Positions 1 to 7,511 of a stretch of DNA of 15,084 bases are shown one piece after another. Origin of the DNA: Spirochaetaceae bacterium (lineage in GTDB: Bacteria; Spirochaetota; Spirochaetia; B11-G9); assembly GCA_030600745.1 (NCBI GenBank), contig JAUVLL010000030.1, forward strand, positions 1 to 15,084, in the 5' to 3' direction. The notes under the pieces are model-generated. The model searched no databases, had not been told where the DNA came from, and saw only the letters and a program-made list of their open reading frames with translations. The translations under genes and the position numbers were made by a program. Positions within the stretch are counted from its first letter, which is position 1. Every line of letters starts with the position of its first letter.

Positions 1-681
1 ATATTTTTCAAAGACTGGAAACCGGATTTCCAAAGAAATAATCCCTCGTCAGTGGGAAATACCGAAAAACCGGAGAATAGTTCAGACCTGGATGTTTCAA
101 ACGACAAGAACCTCAAAGAGGCTCTGAGAACCCGGGAGTTCTGGAGTTACAACCTTGCTATTGCCCTAATGGCAATGTTCGGGACTGCATTCACATTTCA
201 TATTGTTTCCATTTTCTCCCATGCTGATATCGGCAGGGCATCAGCAGTATCCATCTTCATACCTATCTCGATTATTGCAGTAATAATCAGCTTTACCGGG
301 AGCATACTATCCGATTATATAAGTCTGAAAATTATTCTTGTATTGGAATTAGCAGGTATTCTGACTGCATCAATTACTATGATGTTTTTAGCACCGGGAA
401 TACCTGTTGCTGTTCTTATTGGGGGATTGGGAATCGCAAACGGAACATTCGTAGTTCTCCTTAGTATCGCCTGGGTAAATACCTTCGGGAAGAAGCACCT
501 GGGAGCTATTTCAGGCTATGCCATAGGCTGGACAGTGGCCGGTAGTGCTATAGGTCCCTTTCTTTTCTCCATATTGAGAGATCTCTCCGGAGACTATAAT
601 CTTGCTGCCTTAATAACAATTATTGTTACAATAATACTGCTTTTATTTTCCATATATAAGAAAGGACCGGTAAAAATATGA
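1..681 (+). CDS. MFS transporter, C-terminal half (5' end outside window)
   Basis: The reading frame is open from base 1. The GTG at 52 is therefore only an internal valine, not a start. The visible part begins with a charged cytoplasmic loop and a segment reading LKEALRTREFW (about 109-141), a common feature of the central loop just before helix 7 in oxalate/formate-antiporter-like MFS carriers. About six hydrophobic helices follow, including a glycine-rich helix with GYAIGWTVAGSAIGPFLFS (about 514-573). That matches the C-terminal six-helix bundle of a 12-helix inner-membrane secondary carrier. The substrate cannot be read from this half. The gene ends in ATGA, overlapping the start of the HAD phosphatase gene, so the two are probably translated from one transcript. 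The family call is firm; the OFA-like subfamily is an inference. Confidence 0.85.
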   Translation: MFFKDWKPDFQRNNPSSVGNTEKPENSSDLDVSNDKNLKEALRTREFWSYNLAIALMAMFGTAFTFHIVSIFSHADIGRASAVSIFIPISIIAVIISFTGSILSDYISLKIILVLELAGILTASITMMFLAPGIPVAVLIGGLGIANGTFVVLLSIAWVNTFGKKHLGAISGYAIGWTVAGSAIGPFLFSILRDLSGDYNLAALITIIVTIILLLFSIYKKGPVKI

Positions 682-1505
682 CAGATCTCTCCAGTATTAA
701 ACCTAAAATGATTGTTATGGATCTGGATGGTACTGCTCTTAACAGTAACAATGCAATCCCGAAAAATTTACAGGATATTCTTATCCAATTAAAAAACAAC
801 AACAAATGCAGAATTGTTCTTGCTTCCGGAAGATCAATCTCTTCTATGAAACCAATTGCCGAGAGCCTGGGGATTGATGCACCTGTAATCACATTAAATG
901 GCGGAGTTATTATAGATCCAATATCAAATGAGATTTATTATGAAAAAAACTTACTAACCCCAATATACATAGAAAGTCTTTTAATCCTGAAAAATCTTAA
1001 AGTAGATTTTGTTATATTTACAGCATCAGGAGTTTATGCAGAAAAGCCTTCTGATATTACCAGAATATTGGAAAAGTATACTGAAAATAAAATTAAATGG
1101 ATTAGTGATTATAACTCTGTAGAGTCCCCTGTTAAAATCCTGTTTATTCCAGAATCCAATAATTCCACTATTGAAGTTAAAAAACACACCAGGCATCTTG
1201 ATATTGATATTCTAGAGTCGGGGTTTAGTTTTACAGAGCTTGTTCCCAAAGGGGTAAACAAGGGCTTTGCATTACAGCTGGTTTCGGAAATGCTGGGAAT
1301 TGATCAGAAAGAAATAATTGCTTTTGGTGATAATGAGAACGATATTGAGATGTTTCAGTTTGCAGGAACCGGAGTGGCTATGGGGAATGCCCCTGATCAT
1401 GTAAAAATAGAAGCAGATACTATAACAGACACAAATGATAATGACGGGATCTATAATGTGCTGAAGGAAATATTTAATCCCGCAAAAGAAGAGGTTCCGG
1501 TTTAA
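678..1505 (+). CDS. Cof-type HAD-IIB family phosphatase
   Basis: This 275-residue soluble protein belongs to the HAD superfamily, subclass IIB (Cof/YidA-like), whose members dephosphorylate sugar phosphates, nucleotides or cofactors using Mg2+ and an aspartyl-phosphate intermediate. All HAD motifs are visible. Motif I is MDLDGT, with the nucleophile D15 and the acid/base D17. Motif II is LASGR, with S50. Motif III is a lysine, probably K195 in KGVNKGFAL. Motif IV is GDNENDIEMF, with D218 and D222. The segment between motifs II and III is the C2 cap that sets substrate choice, so the substrate cannot be predicted. Length is typical of the family. The gene overlaps the MFS stop codon by 4 bases, which suggests that it acts on a phosphorylated derivative of the transported compound. 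Its last codons form the left arm of a terminator hairpin. Confidence 0.92.
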   Translation: MTDLSSIKPKMIVMDLDGTALNSNNAIPKNLQDILIQLKNNNKCRIVLASGRSISSMKPIAESLGIDAPVITLNGGVIIDPISNEIYYEKNLLTPIYIESLLILKNLKVDFVIFTASGVYAEKPSDITRILEKYTENKIKWISDYNSVESPVKILFIPESNNSTIEVKKHTRHLDIDILESGFSFTELVPKGVNKGFALQLVSEMLGIDQKEIIAFGDNENDIEMFQFAGTGVAMGNAPDHVKIEADTITDTNDNDGIYNVLKEIFNPAKEEVPV

Positions 1506-1520
1506 AAGAACCTCTTCTTT
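1485..1520. terminator. Bidirectional terminator between convergent operons
   Basis: A perfect 13-bp stem (left arm 1485-1497, right arm 1508-1520) closes a 10-base loop. The left arm lies inside the last codons of the HAD gene and the loop contains its stop codon. On the minus strand the arm ends in TTCTTTT, and the site lies about 30 bases past the ATPase stop codon, so it can end both convergent transcripts. Confidence 0.8.
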
Positions 1521-1530
1521 AATAATTCCT

Positions 1531-1555
1531 ATAGATTAGCAGGAATCTATTTTTT
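1531..1555 (+). terminator. Second, weaker hairpin with T-tract for the MFS-HAD transcript
   Basis: ATAGATT (1531-1537) pairs with AATCTAT (1544-1550) across a 6-base loop and is followed directly by five T residues. An alternative stem, ATTCCT (1525-1530) with AGGAAT (1541-1546), overlaps it. The site lies just beyond the strong hairpin and overlaps the end of the ATPase gene. It looks like a back-up plus-strand terminator; its AT-rich stem makes this less certain. Confidence 0.45.
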
Positions 1556-2644
1556 ATAGATGTGAAAGAAATCCTTGTTAAAATCCACATGAACTTCTTC
1601 ACCCATTTTAAAGTGTTTCATGGTGTGACCGGCTGTATTGGAATGGATCGCAATTATAAAACTATTTTCAAACTCTATTTTATATTCTGTAATACTTCCA
1701 AGAAATGAGCTTACATCCAGTTTACCTAAAAATCCAGTAGGTTCAAGGCTAATATCTACAGCCTCAGGTTTTATTGCCAAAGAAACCTCTTCTCCCTCAC
1801 TAAACTCTTCAGTTGTTTTCCCGACTGATATAGATTTACCCTGAACAGTAACAGTAAGTGAATCGGAACCAATTTCAGATACATTTGCATCAATAAAATT
1901 TGCATTACCAATAAAATCTGCAACAAAAGAACTGTTAGGGTTGTTATAGATCTCTTCAGGAGATCCCACCTGAGCAATTTCACCTCTGTTCATTATAACT
2001 ATCTGATCAGACATACTTAGTGCTTCAGACTGATCATGAGTTACATAGAGAGCTGTAATACCCATCATCTGCTGTACCCGCTTAATCTCGGTTCTTGTCT
2101 GAATTCTAAGCTTTGCATCCAGATTTGAAAGCGGTTCATCAAATAGTATAATTTCCGGTTTAAGAACAAGGGCCCTTGCCAAAGCAACACGCTGCTGCTG
2201 ACCGCCGGACAGTTCTCCCGGATATCTGTTTTCAAGCCCAACAAGATTCACCATCTGGGAAACCATGGCTACATCATTCATTATAACTTCTTTAGATAGT
2301 TTACGTATTTTTAATCCATAGGCAATGTTTTCAAAAATTGTAAGATGTGGAAACAAAGCATAGCTTTGAAAAACCATAGGCATATTTCTATCAAATGGCG
2401 CTACATTATTAATAAGCTTATCAGCTAAAGCTATATCACCTGCTGTTTGGAGTTCAAATCCGGCAACCATACGCAGGGTGGTAGTTTTTCCACATCCGGA
2501 AGGTCCCAAAAGTGTAACAAAATCACCTTTTTTTATTGTCAGGGAGATATTATCAACTGCAGTAACATCGTTACCCCTACCATCGCTGAAAACCTTTGTA
2601 ATATCTTTTAGAACAAGATAGTTCTCATTATTATTCTGTTCCAT
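1547..2644 (-). CDS. ABC importer ATPase (PotA/FbpC/AfuC type)
   Basis: This 365-residue ATP-binding subunit energises the importer encoded just upstream in the same operon. The nucleotide-binding domain shows Walker A GPSGCGKTT (from residue 47), the Q-loop Q93 in VFQSYALFPH, the signature LSGGQQQR (145-152), Walker B IILFDEP (165-171), the D-loop SNLD and the switch histidine H203 in YVTHDQSEAL. Residues from about 280 to the end form a TOBE-type regulatory domain, as in the CUT1/Fbp/Pot branch, and the length fits that branch. Translation is driven by AAGGAGAT about 6 bases before the ATG. The gene starts 33 bases after the permease stop, so it belongs to the same transcript, and it ends at a bidirectional terminator. 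Family members handle iron(III), polyamines, phosphonates or sugar phosphates; this subunit alone does not say which. Confidence 0.93.
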   Translation of the reverse strand: MEQNNNENYLVLKDITKVFSDGRGNDVTAVDNISLTIKKGDFVTLLGPSGCGKTTTLRMVAGFELQTAGDIALADKLINNVAPFDRNMPMVFQSYALFPHLTIFENIAYGLKIRKLSKEVIMNDVAMVSQMVNLVGLENRYPGELSGGQQQRVALARALVLKPEIILFDEPLSNLDAKLRIQTRTEIKRVQQMMGITALYVTHDQSEALSMSDQIVIMNRGEIAQVGSPEEIYNNPNSSFVADFIGNANFIDANVSEIGSDSLTVTVQGKSISVGKTTEEFSEGEEVSLAIKPEAVDISLEPTGFLGKLDVSSFLGSITEYKIEFENSFIIAIHSNTAGHTMKHFKMGEEVHVDFNKDFFHIYKK

Positions 2645-2677
2645 TTTTAATCTCCTTAGGTTGCATAGGCGACCAGC

Positions 2678-4366
2678 CTAATTTGTTGTTCCAAAAATCT
2701 GGGATTGCTTAAGTCCTGTAAGCTTCATAATTATAAATGTAAATACCATAATAACCACAATTAGGGCAAAAGATAAAACTGAGGCTGCTCCCAGTCTCAT
2801 TATTTCTGTCTGGGCAAGAATAAGAACTGTTAAATGATTCCACCTGGCTGACACAAGGAAAATAATAGCACTTATGGCTGTCATACTACGGACAAAGGCA
2901 AAAGTAGCTCCTGCAAAAAATGCTGGTCTTACAAGAGGCAGTGTAATCTTTCTAAACGTATATGCAGTTGAAGCACCAAGGTTGGTTGAGGATTCTTCTA
3001 TATCCCCTGAAATCTGCTTGAGTGCTGCAATGCCGCCTTGAACTCCAATTGGAACATTTCTAAAAACATAAACTGCAACTAAAATAAATGCAGTTCCGGA
3101 AAGTTTAAAGGGAGCCTTGTTAAATGCAAGAATATAACCTATACCAACAGCTGTCCCGGGGATTGCATAACTAAGCATAGATAAAAAATCCAAAACCTGT
3201 TTTCCTGCAAAAGATTTTCTAACAACGATAAATGCAATTACCATACCCAGCACTGCTGTTATCGGTGTGGAAACAATTGCAAGAACAAGTGTGTTCTTAA
3301 GGGTTGTCAAACCCACATCAAAAGCATAGACAAAATGTTTAAAAGTAAGAGACCAGTCAACACTCCATAGTTTTATAAAACTACCGGAAATAATTGTTAC
3401 ATAAAACAGAAGTACAAAAAGTGATACTAACAGAGTAAAAATAAAAAGTCCGTTCTTTGCACCTTTTGTAACAGAAGTAGAACCTCTCCGGGAAGATTTT
3501 CCGGTTATAGTTACATAGGCTTTGTTCTTTATTATATATTTCTGAATAAAGAAAACTCCAACTGTAGGGACAAGCAGCAGCATAGCAAGTGCAGCACCTC
3601 TGGGCAGGTTTCCCATTCCTGTGAACTCCAGATATGCTCTAACCGAAAGAACATCAAATTCACCGCCAATAATTATTGGATTACCGAAATCTGTAAGAGA
3701 TCCGACAAAAACAAGAAGCCAGGATGCAAAAATACCAGGTAATGCTAAAGGCAGAGTTACGGTAAAAAAAGTTTTAAATCGCTTTGCTCCAAGATTCATA
3801 GCACAGGTTTCAAGATCAGGATCAATACCCTGAAGAATACCAACAAGGGTCATATAGGCAATAGGATACATTGTTATAACCTGAACAATTACAAGTCCTT
3901 TCAGACCATATACTCCACTTGTATCCAAATGAAGCAGCTTTGCTGTTATAAGACCATTCCTCCCAAAAAGAAGAATAACAGAAAGAGCAAACATAAATGG
4001 AGGGGAAATAATAGGGAGAATTGCCATAGACTGAAAAAAACCACTGCCTCTTATCTTTCCTTTAGCGATTGCATAGGCAAATATAAATCCTACAAAAGTA
4101 GCCAGTGTTGCAACAATAACCCCAAGCATAACTGAATTCATAATGGACTTTCTATAATAACTGTGGGTAAATATATACTGATACTGACTTAAGGAAAATA
4201 CACCATCACTGGAAAGACTTAATTTTGCAGCAGCATATAAAGGATAAACAATAAACAGAACTAAAGAAGCAAGAATTAGTATTACTCCAATAAATAATGC
4301 AGGATCGCTTGTTAGCTGATGAAAGCTATTCTTATTCAATCTTCTTTTCAATTTACTGTTAGCCAT
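2678..4366 (-). CDS. ABC importer permease, two fused transmembrane domains (FbpB/AfuB type)
   Basis: This 562-residue inner-membrane protein is an internal duplication of the binding-protein-dependent permease domain, so one chain probably supplies the whole translocation pore. Each half carries an EAA coupling loop that docks on the ATPase: NLGAKRFKTFFTVTLPLALP (about 191-210) and NLGASTAYTFRKITLPLVRP (about 462-481). About twelve hydrophobic helices can be picked out, with a polar basic linker at about 275-304 joining the halves. This fused layout is typical of the Fe3+/hexose-phosphate/phosphonate branch and unlike polyamine importers, which use two separate permeases. AGGAGG lies about 8 bases before the ATG. 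A GC-rich hairpin between this gene and the binding-protein gene probably lowers permease and ATPase output relative to the binding protein. Confidence 0.93.
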   Translation of the reverse strand: MANSKLKRRLNKNSFHQLTSDPALFIGVILILASLVLFIVYPLYAAAKLSLSSDGVFSLSQYQYIFTHSYYRKSIMNSVMLGVIVATLATFVGFIFAYAIAKGKIRGSGFFQSMAILPIISPPFMFALSVILLFGRNGLITAKLLHLDTSGVYGLKGLVIVQVITMYPIAYMTLVGILQGIDPDLETCAMNLGAKRFKTFFTVTLPLALPGIFASWLLVFVGSLTDFGNPIIIGGEFDVLSVRAYLEFTGMGNLPRGAALAMLLLVPTVGVFFIQKYIIKNKAYVTITGKSSRRGSTSVTKGAKNGLFIFTLLVSLFVLLFYVTIISGSFIKLWSVDWSLTFKHFVYAFDVGLTTLKNTLVLAIVSTPITAVLGMVIAFIVVRKSFAGKQVLDFLSMLSYAIPGTAVGIGYILAFNKAPFKLSGTAFILVAVYVFRNVPIGVQGGIAALKQISGDIEESSTNLGASTAYTFRKITLPLVRPAFFAGATFAFVRSMTAISAIIFLVSARWNHLTVLILAQTEIMRLGAASVLSFALIVVIMVFTFIIMKLTGLKQSQIFGTTN

Positions 4367-4416
4367 TTTAGTCTAACCTCCTGTACAGGTGCAAATGTTT
4401 ACAGTTTTTATAGAAA

Positions 4417-4453
4417 GTCCAGCCCCCCTTCCCCCACTACAGGGGGGCCAGAC
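4417..4453 (-). terminator. Intra-operon hairpin between binding-protein and permease genes
   Basis: GCCCCCC (4422-4428) pairs with GGGGGGC (4442-4448), extended by GTC (4417-4419) and GAC (4451-4453) across a 2x2 mismatch. On the minus strand the hairpin is followed by TTTCTATAAAAA, a poor T-tract. This fits a leaky terminator or a 3'-end stabilising stem that favours binding-protein mRNA over the downstream genes, a common design in importer operons. The stem is clear; how it acts is inferred. Confidence 0.6.
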
Positions 4454-4459
4454 TTATTA

Positions 4460-5488
4460 TTATTTTTTTGCTTCTGTTTTGTCTTCTCCGCCCTCAATAA
4501 CCTCATTCCATTTTTCAACAAGACGGGTTTTGTTGGCAGCTGCCCAGACATCATCCTGATCTATTACATTTAGAGATGATACAGGTTTTGCACCCTTTGC
4601 AAGAGCAACATCTACAAAAGGAACTACAAATGTTTTTGCATAAAGAGCACCTGCTGTTTTACCAAGGCCCCAGTCATAAAGTTTTTTAGCTGCTGCAAGT
4701 TCTTCTTCCGGTCCACCCTTAATAAGAGAAATTGAAGCTACTTCATAACCGGTTCCTTCTGATGGAAATGTAATTTCCAGAGGATAACCTGCATCCACAA
4801 GTTTTACACCATCATGGGAATAACCAATAGCAATAGTTGTTTCACCAATACTTGCATTCTTCCCAGGAGCAGAACCTGATCTTGTATACTGGGTAATGTT
4901 ATTATCCAGTCCCCTCATATACTCGAAAGCTTCATCTTCACCATAAATCTGTACTAAAGTAGCAAGAACGTTGTATGCAGTTCCTGATGAACCGGGATTT
5001 GCCATCTGCACCTGACCCTCATAACCAGGACCTGTTATTTCTGCCCACGATGTAGGTGCTTTCAGACCGTACTGTTCCAGTTTCTGGGTATTACTCTCGA
5101 AACAAAGAGCTCCGGTATAGATTCCGGACCAGAAGAAGTCAGGATCTCTAAACTGAGCAGGCATATTTGCAGCAGGTGAATCATAAGCCATAGTCAGACC
5201 TTTCTGTTTTGCTTCAATATGACCAATACCTACACCGCCGAACCAGATACTGGCCTGGGGGTTAGCTTTTTCTGCTTCAATTCTTGCAACAGCTTCACCA
5301 GTTGAAAGCCTTACCCAATCTACCTGTATTCCGGTTTCTGCAGTAAAAGCCTTAAAAACGTTTCTTGCCAACTCTTCATCCAGAGTTGTGTATGCAGTAA
5401 TTCTCTCTTCTTTTTCACCGGATCCTGCAGCAAATATGCTGAAAGTAATAGCCATCACCAGCAGAATAACAATTAATGTTCTTTTCAT
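4460..5488 (-). CDS. Periplasmic substrate-binding protein of ABC importer (AfuA/FbpA family)
   Basis: This 342-residue extracellular solute-binding protein is the first gene of the importer operon. Residues 1-21 form a classical signal peptide (basic MKR, hydrophobic core, FAA end). No cysteine follows, so it should be a soluble periplasmic protein rather than a lipoprotein. The mature part, from about ERITAYTTLDEELARNVF, follows the iron/phosphonate/sugar-phosphate binding-protein pattern, with YTRSGSAPGK (201-210) and IGYSHD (221-226). The paired tyrosines that bind Fe3+ in classical FbpA are not seen in that region. H225-D226 followed by E249 reproduces the spacing I recall for the sugar-phosphate contacts of AfuA, so a phosphorylated or other anionic organic ligand is more likely than iron. 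GGAGG precedes the ATG. Just upstream lies a four-copy 11-bp repeat that is probably bound by the adjacent response regulator. Confidence 0.9.
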   Translation of the reverse strand: MKRTLIVILLVMAITFSIFAAGSGEKEERITAYTTLDEELARNVFKAFTAETGIQVDWVRLSTGEAVARIEAEKANPQASIWFGGVGIGHIEAKQKGLTMAYDSPAANMPAQFRDPDFFWSGIYTGALCFESNTQKLEQYGLKAPTSWAEITGPGYEGQVQMANPGSSGTAYNVLATLVQIYGEDEAFEYMRGLDNNITQYTRSGSAPGKNASIGETTIAIGYSHDGVKLVDAGYPLEITFPSEGTGYEVASISLIKGGPEEELAAAKKLYDWGLGKTAGALYAKTFVVPFVDVALAKGAKPVSSLNVIDQDDVWAAANKTRLVEKWNEVIEGGEDKTEAKK

Positions 5489-5528
5489 TTCATGAACCTC
5501 CGTTTTGGTATGAAAATATATCTGGTTT

Positions 5529-5559
5529 ATATTAAAACCCGACCAGGCCTATTTCACAA
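5529..5559 (-). promoter_or_regulatory. Probable promoter of the ABC importer operon
   Basis: On the minus strand TTGTGA (5554-5559) is followed, after 19 bases, by TAATAT (5529-5534; TTAATA at 18 bases is an alternative). The -10 is good, but the -35 is weak and the spacer long, as in activator-dependent promoters. The 11-bp repeat array abuts the -35, which is the position from which an OmpR-family activator contacts RNA polymerase. Confidence 0.5.
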
Positions 5560-5597
5560 GAAACAATTTGGTAACAATATAGTAACGGAAAAGTAAC
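5560..5597 (-). promoter_or_regulatory. Response-regulator binding box: four direct repeats at 11-bp period
   Basis: On the plus strand GTAAC occurs at 5571, 5582 and 5593, with the near copy GAAAC at 5560. On the minus strand this reads GTTAC-N6-GTTAC-N6-GTTAC-N6-GTTTC towards the importer. Direct repeats spaced by exactly one helical turn are the usual target of PhoB/OmpR-type regulators. A gene for such a regulator ends at 5600, two bases from the array. That the neighbouring regulator binds here is an inference. Confidence 0.65.
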
Positions 5598-5599
5598 AG

Positions 5600-6295
5600 T
5601 TATTGTTCATTTGGAATATTTTTAAATCTGTAACCCTTTCCCCATTCGTTTAATACATATTCCGGATTGTGGGGATCGGGTTCAATTTTCTTTCTAAGAC
5701 GCTGAATGTTTACCTTTACCATTTCCCTGCCGCCTTCCCAATCCTCATAACCCCAGACATCTTTTAATAAGGCCTGCCAGGAGATAACCCATCCTGCTCT
5801 GGATACAAGACACGAAAGAAGGGCAAATTCATTTGGAGTAAGACTGATTCTTTGAGAACCCACAAAAACTTCGCTTTTTTCAAGATTAATTACTAAATTA
5901 TCAATTTTTATTTCCTGATGCTTATCTATCAATTTTAATCTTTTTAGTATTTTCCCAACTCTCAATATAAACTCTCTATGATTAAAAGGTTTTGTAATAT
6001 AATCTTCCGCACCAATCTCAAGTCCCGAAATAACATCACTATCCCGGTCTCTGGCACTAAGAATTATAATCGGAATAGTCGAACTCTGTTTAATACGATT
6101 ACAGACTGTCATGCCATCTATACCAGGAAGAGAAAGATCCATCACAATTAAATGAAATTCCTCTTTATCCACCAGCTTCAGCCCATCTTCACCAGTATAG
6201 GCAACTGTTACATCATACCCCTCATCTCTAAGAAGGTATTCAAGCATACCTGCTATATCAGGCTCATCTTCTATTATTAGAATTTTGAACTGCAT
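5600..6295 (-). CDS. OmpR/PhoB-family response regulator
   Basis: This 231-residue cytoplasmic transcription factor is the partner of the kinase gene it overlaps. The N-terminal receiver domain (about 1-118) has the acidic pocket E9-D10, the phospho-acceptor D53 in VMDLSLPGIDG, the switch S80 in ILSARD and K102 in TKPFN. The C-terminal winged helix (about 130-225) shows SLTPNEFALLSCLVSRAG and later VNIQRLRKKIEP, which contains the recognition helix, followed by the wing ending GKGYRF. All signalling residues are present and length is normal. Translation is coupled to the kinase by a 20-base overlap. The gene ends two bases from an 11-bp direct-repeat array preceding the importer gene, so control of that importer is the natural prediction. 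The fold and mechanism are firm; the target is inferred from position and repeat geometry. Confidence 0.94.
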   Translation of the reverse strand: MQFKILIIEDEPDIAGMLEYLLRDEGYDVTVAYTGEDGLKLVDKEEFHLIVMDLSLPGIDGMTVCNRIKQSSTIPIIILSARDRDSDVISGLEIGAEDYITKPFNHREFILRVGKILKRLKLIDKHQEIKIDNLVINLEKSEVFVGSQRISLTPNEFALLSCLVSRAGWVISWQALLKDVWGYEDWEGGREMVKVNIQRLRKKIEPDPHNPEYVLNEWGKGYRFKNIPNEQ

Positions 6296-7467
6296 TCTGC
6301 ACCACCTTCTTTTGGAAGTGTAAAAGATAGAGTAGTTCCAAGTCCGGCAACGGAACCTACATAAACCTTTCCACTATGTTTTTCAATGACATTTTTTACT
6401 ATCGATAAACCTAAACCTGCACCATCCATATTTTCATCCTCAGATTCACTCCCCTGATAAAATTCAGAAAATATCTTGGGTTTCTCCTGATTAACAATAC
6501 CACTCCCATCATCAGAAACAGAGACAACAATACATTGTTCGTTTTCTGTAACAGAAATTATAATTCTTCCATTTATTCCTACATGCTTACTTGCATTATG
6601 AATTAAATTAATTAAAACCTGCTGAATCCAGTTTTCATCTGCGATAGTTTTACTAAGCAGATTAGGATAGGTATACTTCAATTTTTGATCCCTGGAATCA
6701 ATAAAAGGAAGCATATCAGCACATACTCTTTTTATAACACTTCTTACATCCATAGGCTTCTTATTCATCCGAAACCAGGCATATTCAACTTTAATACTTG
6801 CAAGAATAGTATCCACAAGACGAACCATTCTCATTGTATTATCCAAAATAGATGTCAAAAATCTCTTTTGGGTCGTATTTATTTCTCCTGGTCTTTCTTC
6901 CAGAATTATTTCTGTAGAAGTTTTTATTATTGCTAAAGGAGTTCTAAGTTCATGGGAAAGTGTTGATAAAAGCTTATTCTTTCCATCAATCTGTTTTTGT
7001 TGTGCTTCTATTTCCTCTTTCAGTTCAAATACGGTATCTTTACTTACTTTATCCAGAAGTAAGCTGAGTATAATAACAGGTATAATAACCAGAAGTGTAT
7101 TTTGATCCATTCCAAGAAGTAATTTACCTATTACAAGAATTGCAGTAAAACAGGCATTGATCATTATACCAGCTTTTAATTGAAATAATTTTATAATCTG
7201 AAAAAACAATAAAATCAGAAATCCGGAAAAAAGATATATATCCAATAATAATATTGCAGAAAGAATAGAAATCGATTCAAGAATAATACCCGTATACTTA
7301 TCTGAGGTAATATAATCCGGCAGGAACAAATCATAAATCAACCATGGAAGCAGACAGAGCGGACCACTGAAATATAGAGGGAATGCTAAATTCCGGAAGT
7401 TAATCAGTATAAATAAAAAAGATGTTAGTGAGAGTACCCTGAAACTGTATTTAGTCAGCCGGTTCAT
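6277..7467 (-). CDS. Membrane sensor histidine kinase
   Basis: This 396-residue kinase is encoded upstream of, and overlapping, its response-regulator gene. The first 140 or so residues are almost wholly hydrophobic, with roughly five to six membrane helices and only short loops, so no extracellular sensor domain is present and no PAS or GAF domain is apparent. A short coiled-coil linker (about 141-167) leads to the DHp domain with H172 in STLSHELRTPLAII. The ATP-binding domain has the N-box NLIHNASKH (N291), G1 VSDDGSGI (318-324), an F-box region at FSEFYQGS and G2 GAGLGLSIVK (349-358). Catalytic residues are intact. It may sense a signal within the membrane or through a transporter. There is only a weak ribosome-binding site before the ATG at 7467. 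The histidine-phosphatase gene ends 44 bases upstream with no terminator between, so some readthrough is likely. Confidence 0.93.
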   Translation of the reverse strand: MNRLTKYSFRVLSLTSFLFILINFRNLAFPLYFSGPLCLLPWLIYDLFLPDYITSDKYTGIILESISILSAILLLDIYLFSGFLILLFFQIIKLFQLKAGIMINACFTAILVIGKLLLGMDQNTLLVIIPVIILSLLLDKVSKDTVFELKEEIEAQQKQIDGKNKLLSTLSHELRTPLAIIKTSTEIILEERPGEINTTQKRFLTSILDNTMRMVRLVDTILASIKVEYAWFRMNKKPMDVRSVIKRVCADMLPFIDSRDQKLKYTYPNLLSKTIADENWIQQVLINLIHNASKHVGINGRIIISVTENEQCIVVSVSDDGSGIVNQEKPKIFSEFYQGSESEDENMDGAGLGLSIVKNVIEKHSGKVYVGSVAGLGTTLSFTLPKEGGAECSSKF

Positions 7468-7511
7468 AATACTTTGTACCAGAGAGAAGAAGAATAATCA
7501 ACTTTCCAATT

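Noticed and set aside
52..681. Complete 209-residue protein starting at GTG 52
   Set aside because: The same frame is open to base 1 and encodes the central loop of a carrier; no ribosome-binding site precedes the GTG.
626..892. Minus-strand open frame of 88 codons
   Set aside because: It is a shadow of the MFS/HAD overlap region with no start signal.
5420..5488. Lipoprotein signal in the binding protein
   Set aside because: The signal peptide ends FAAGSGEKEE without a cysteine, so no lipid attachment site exists.
5560..5597. CRISPR-like or satellite repeat
   Set aside because: Units of 5 bases with an 11-bp period in a promoter fit a regulator site, not a CRISPR array.
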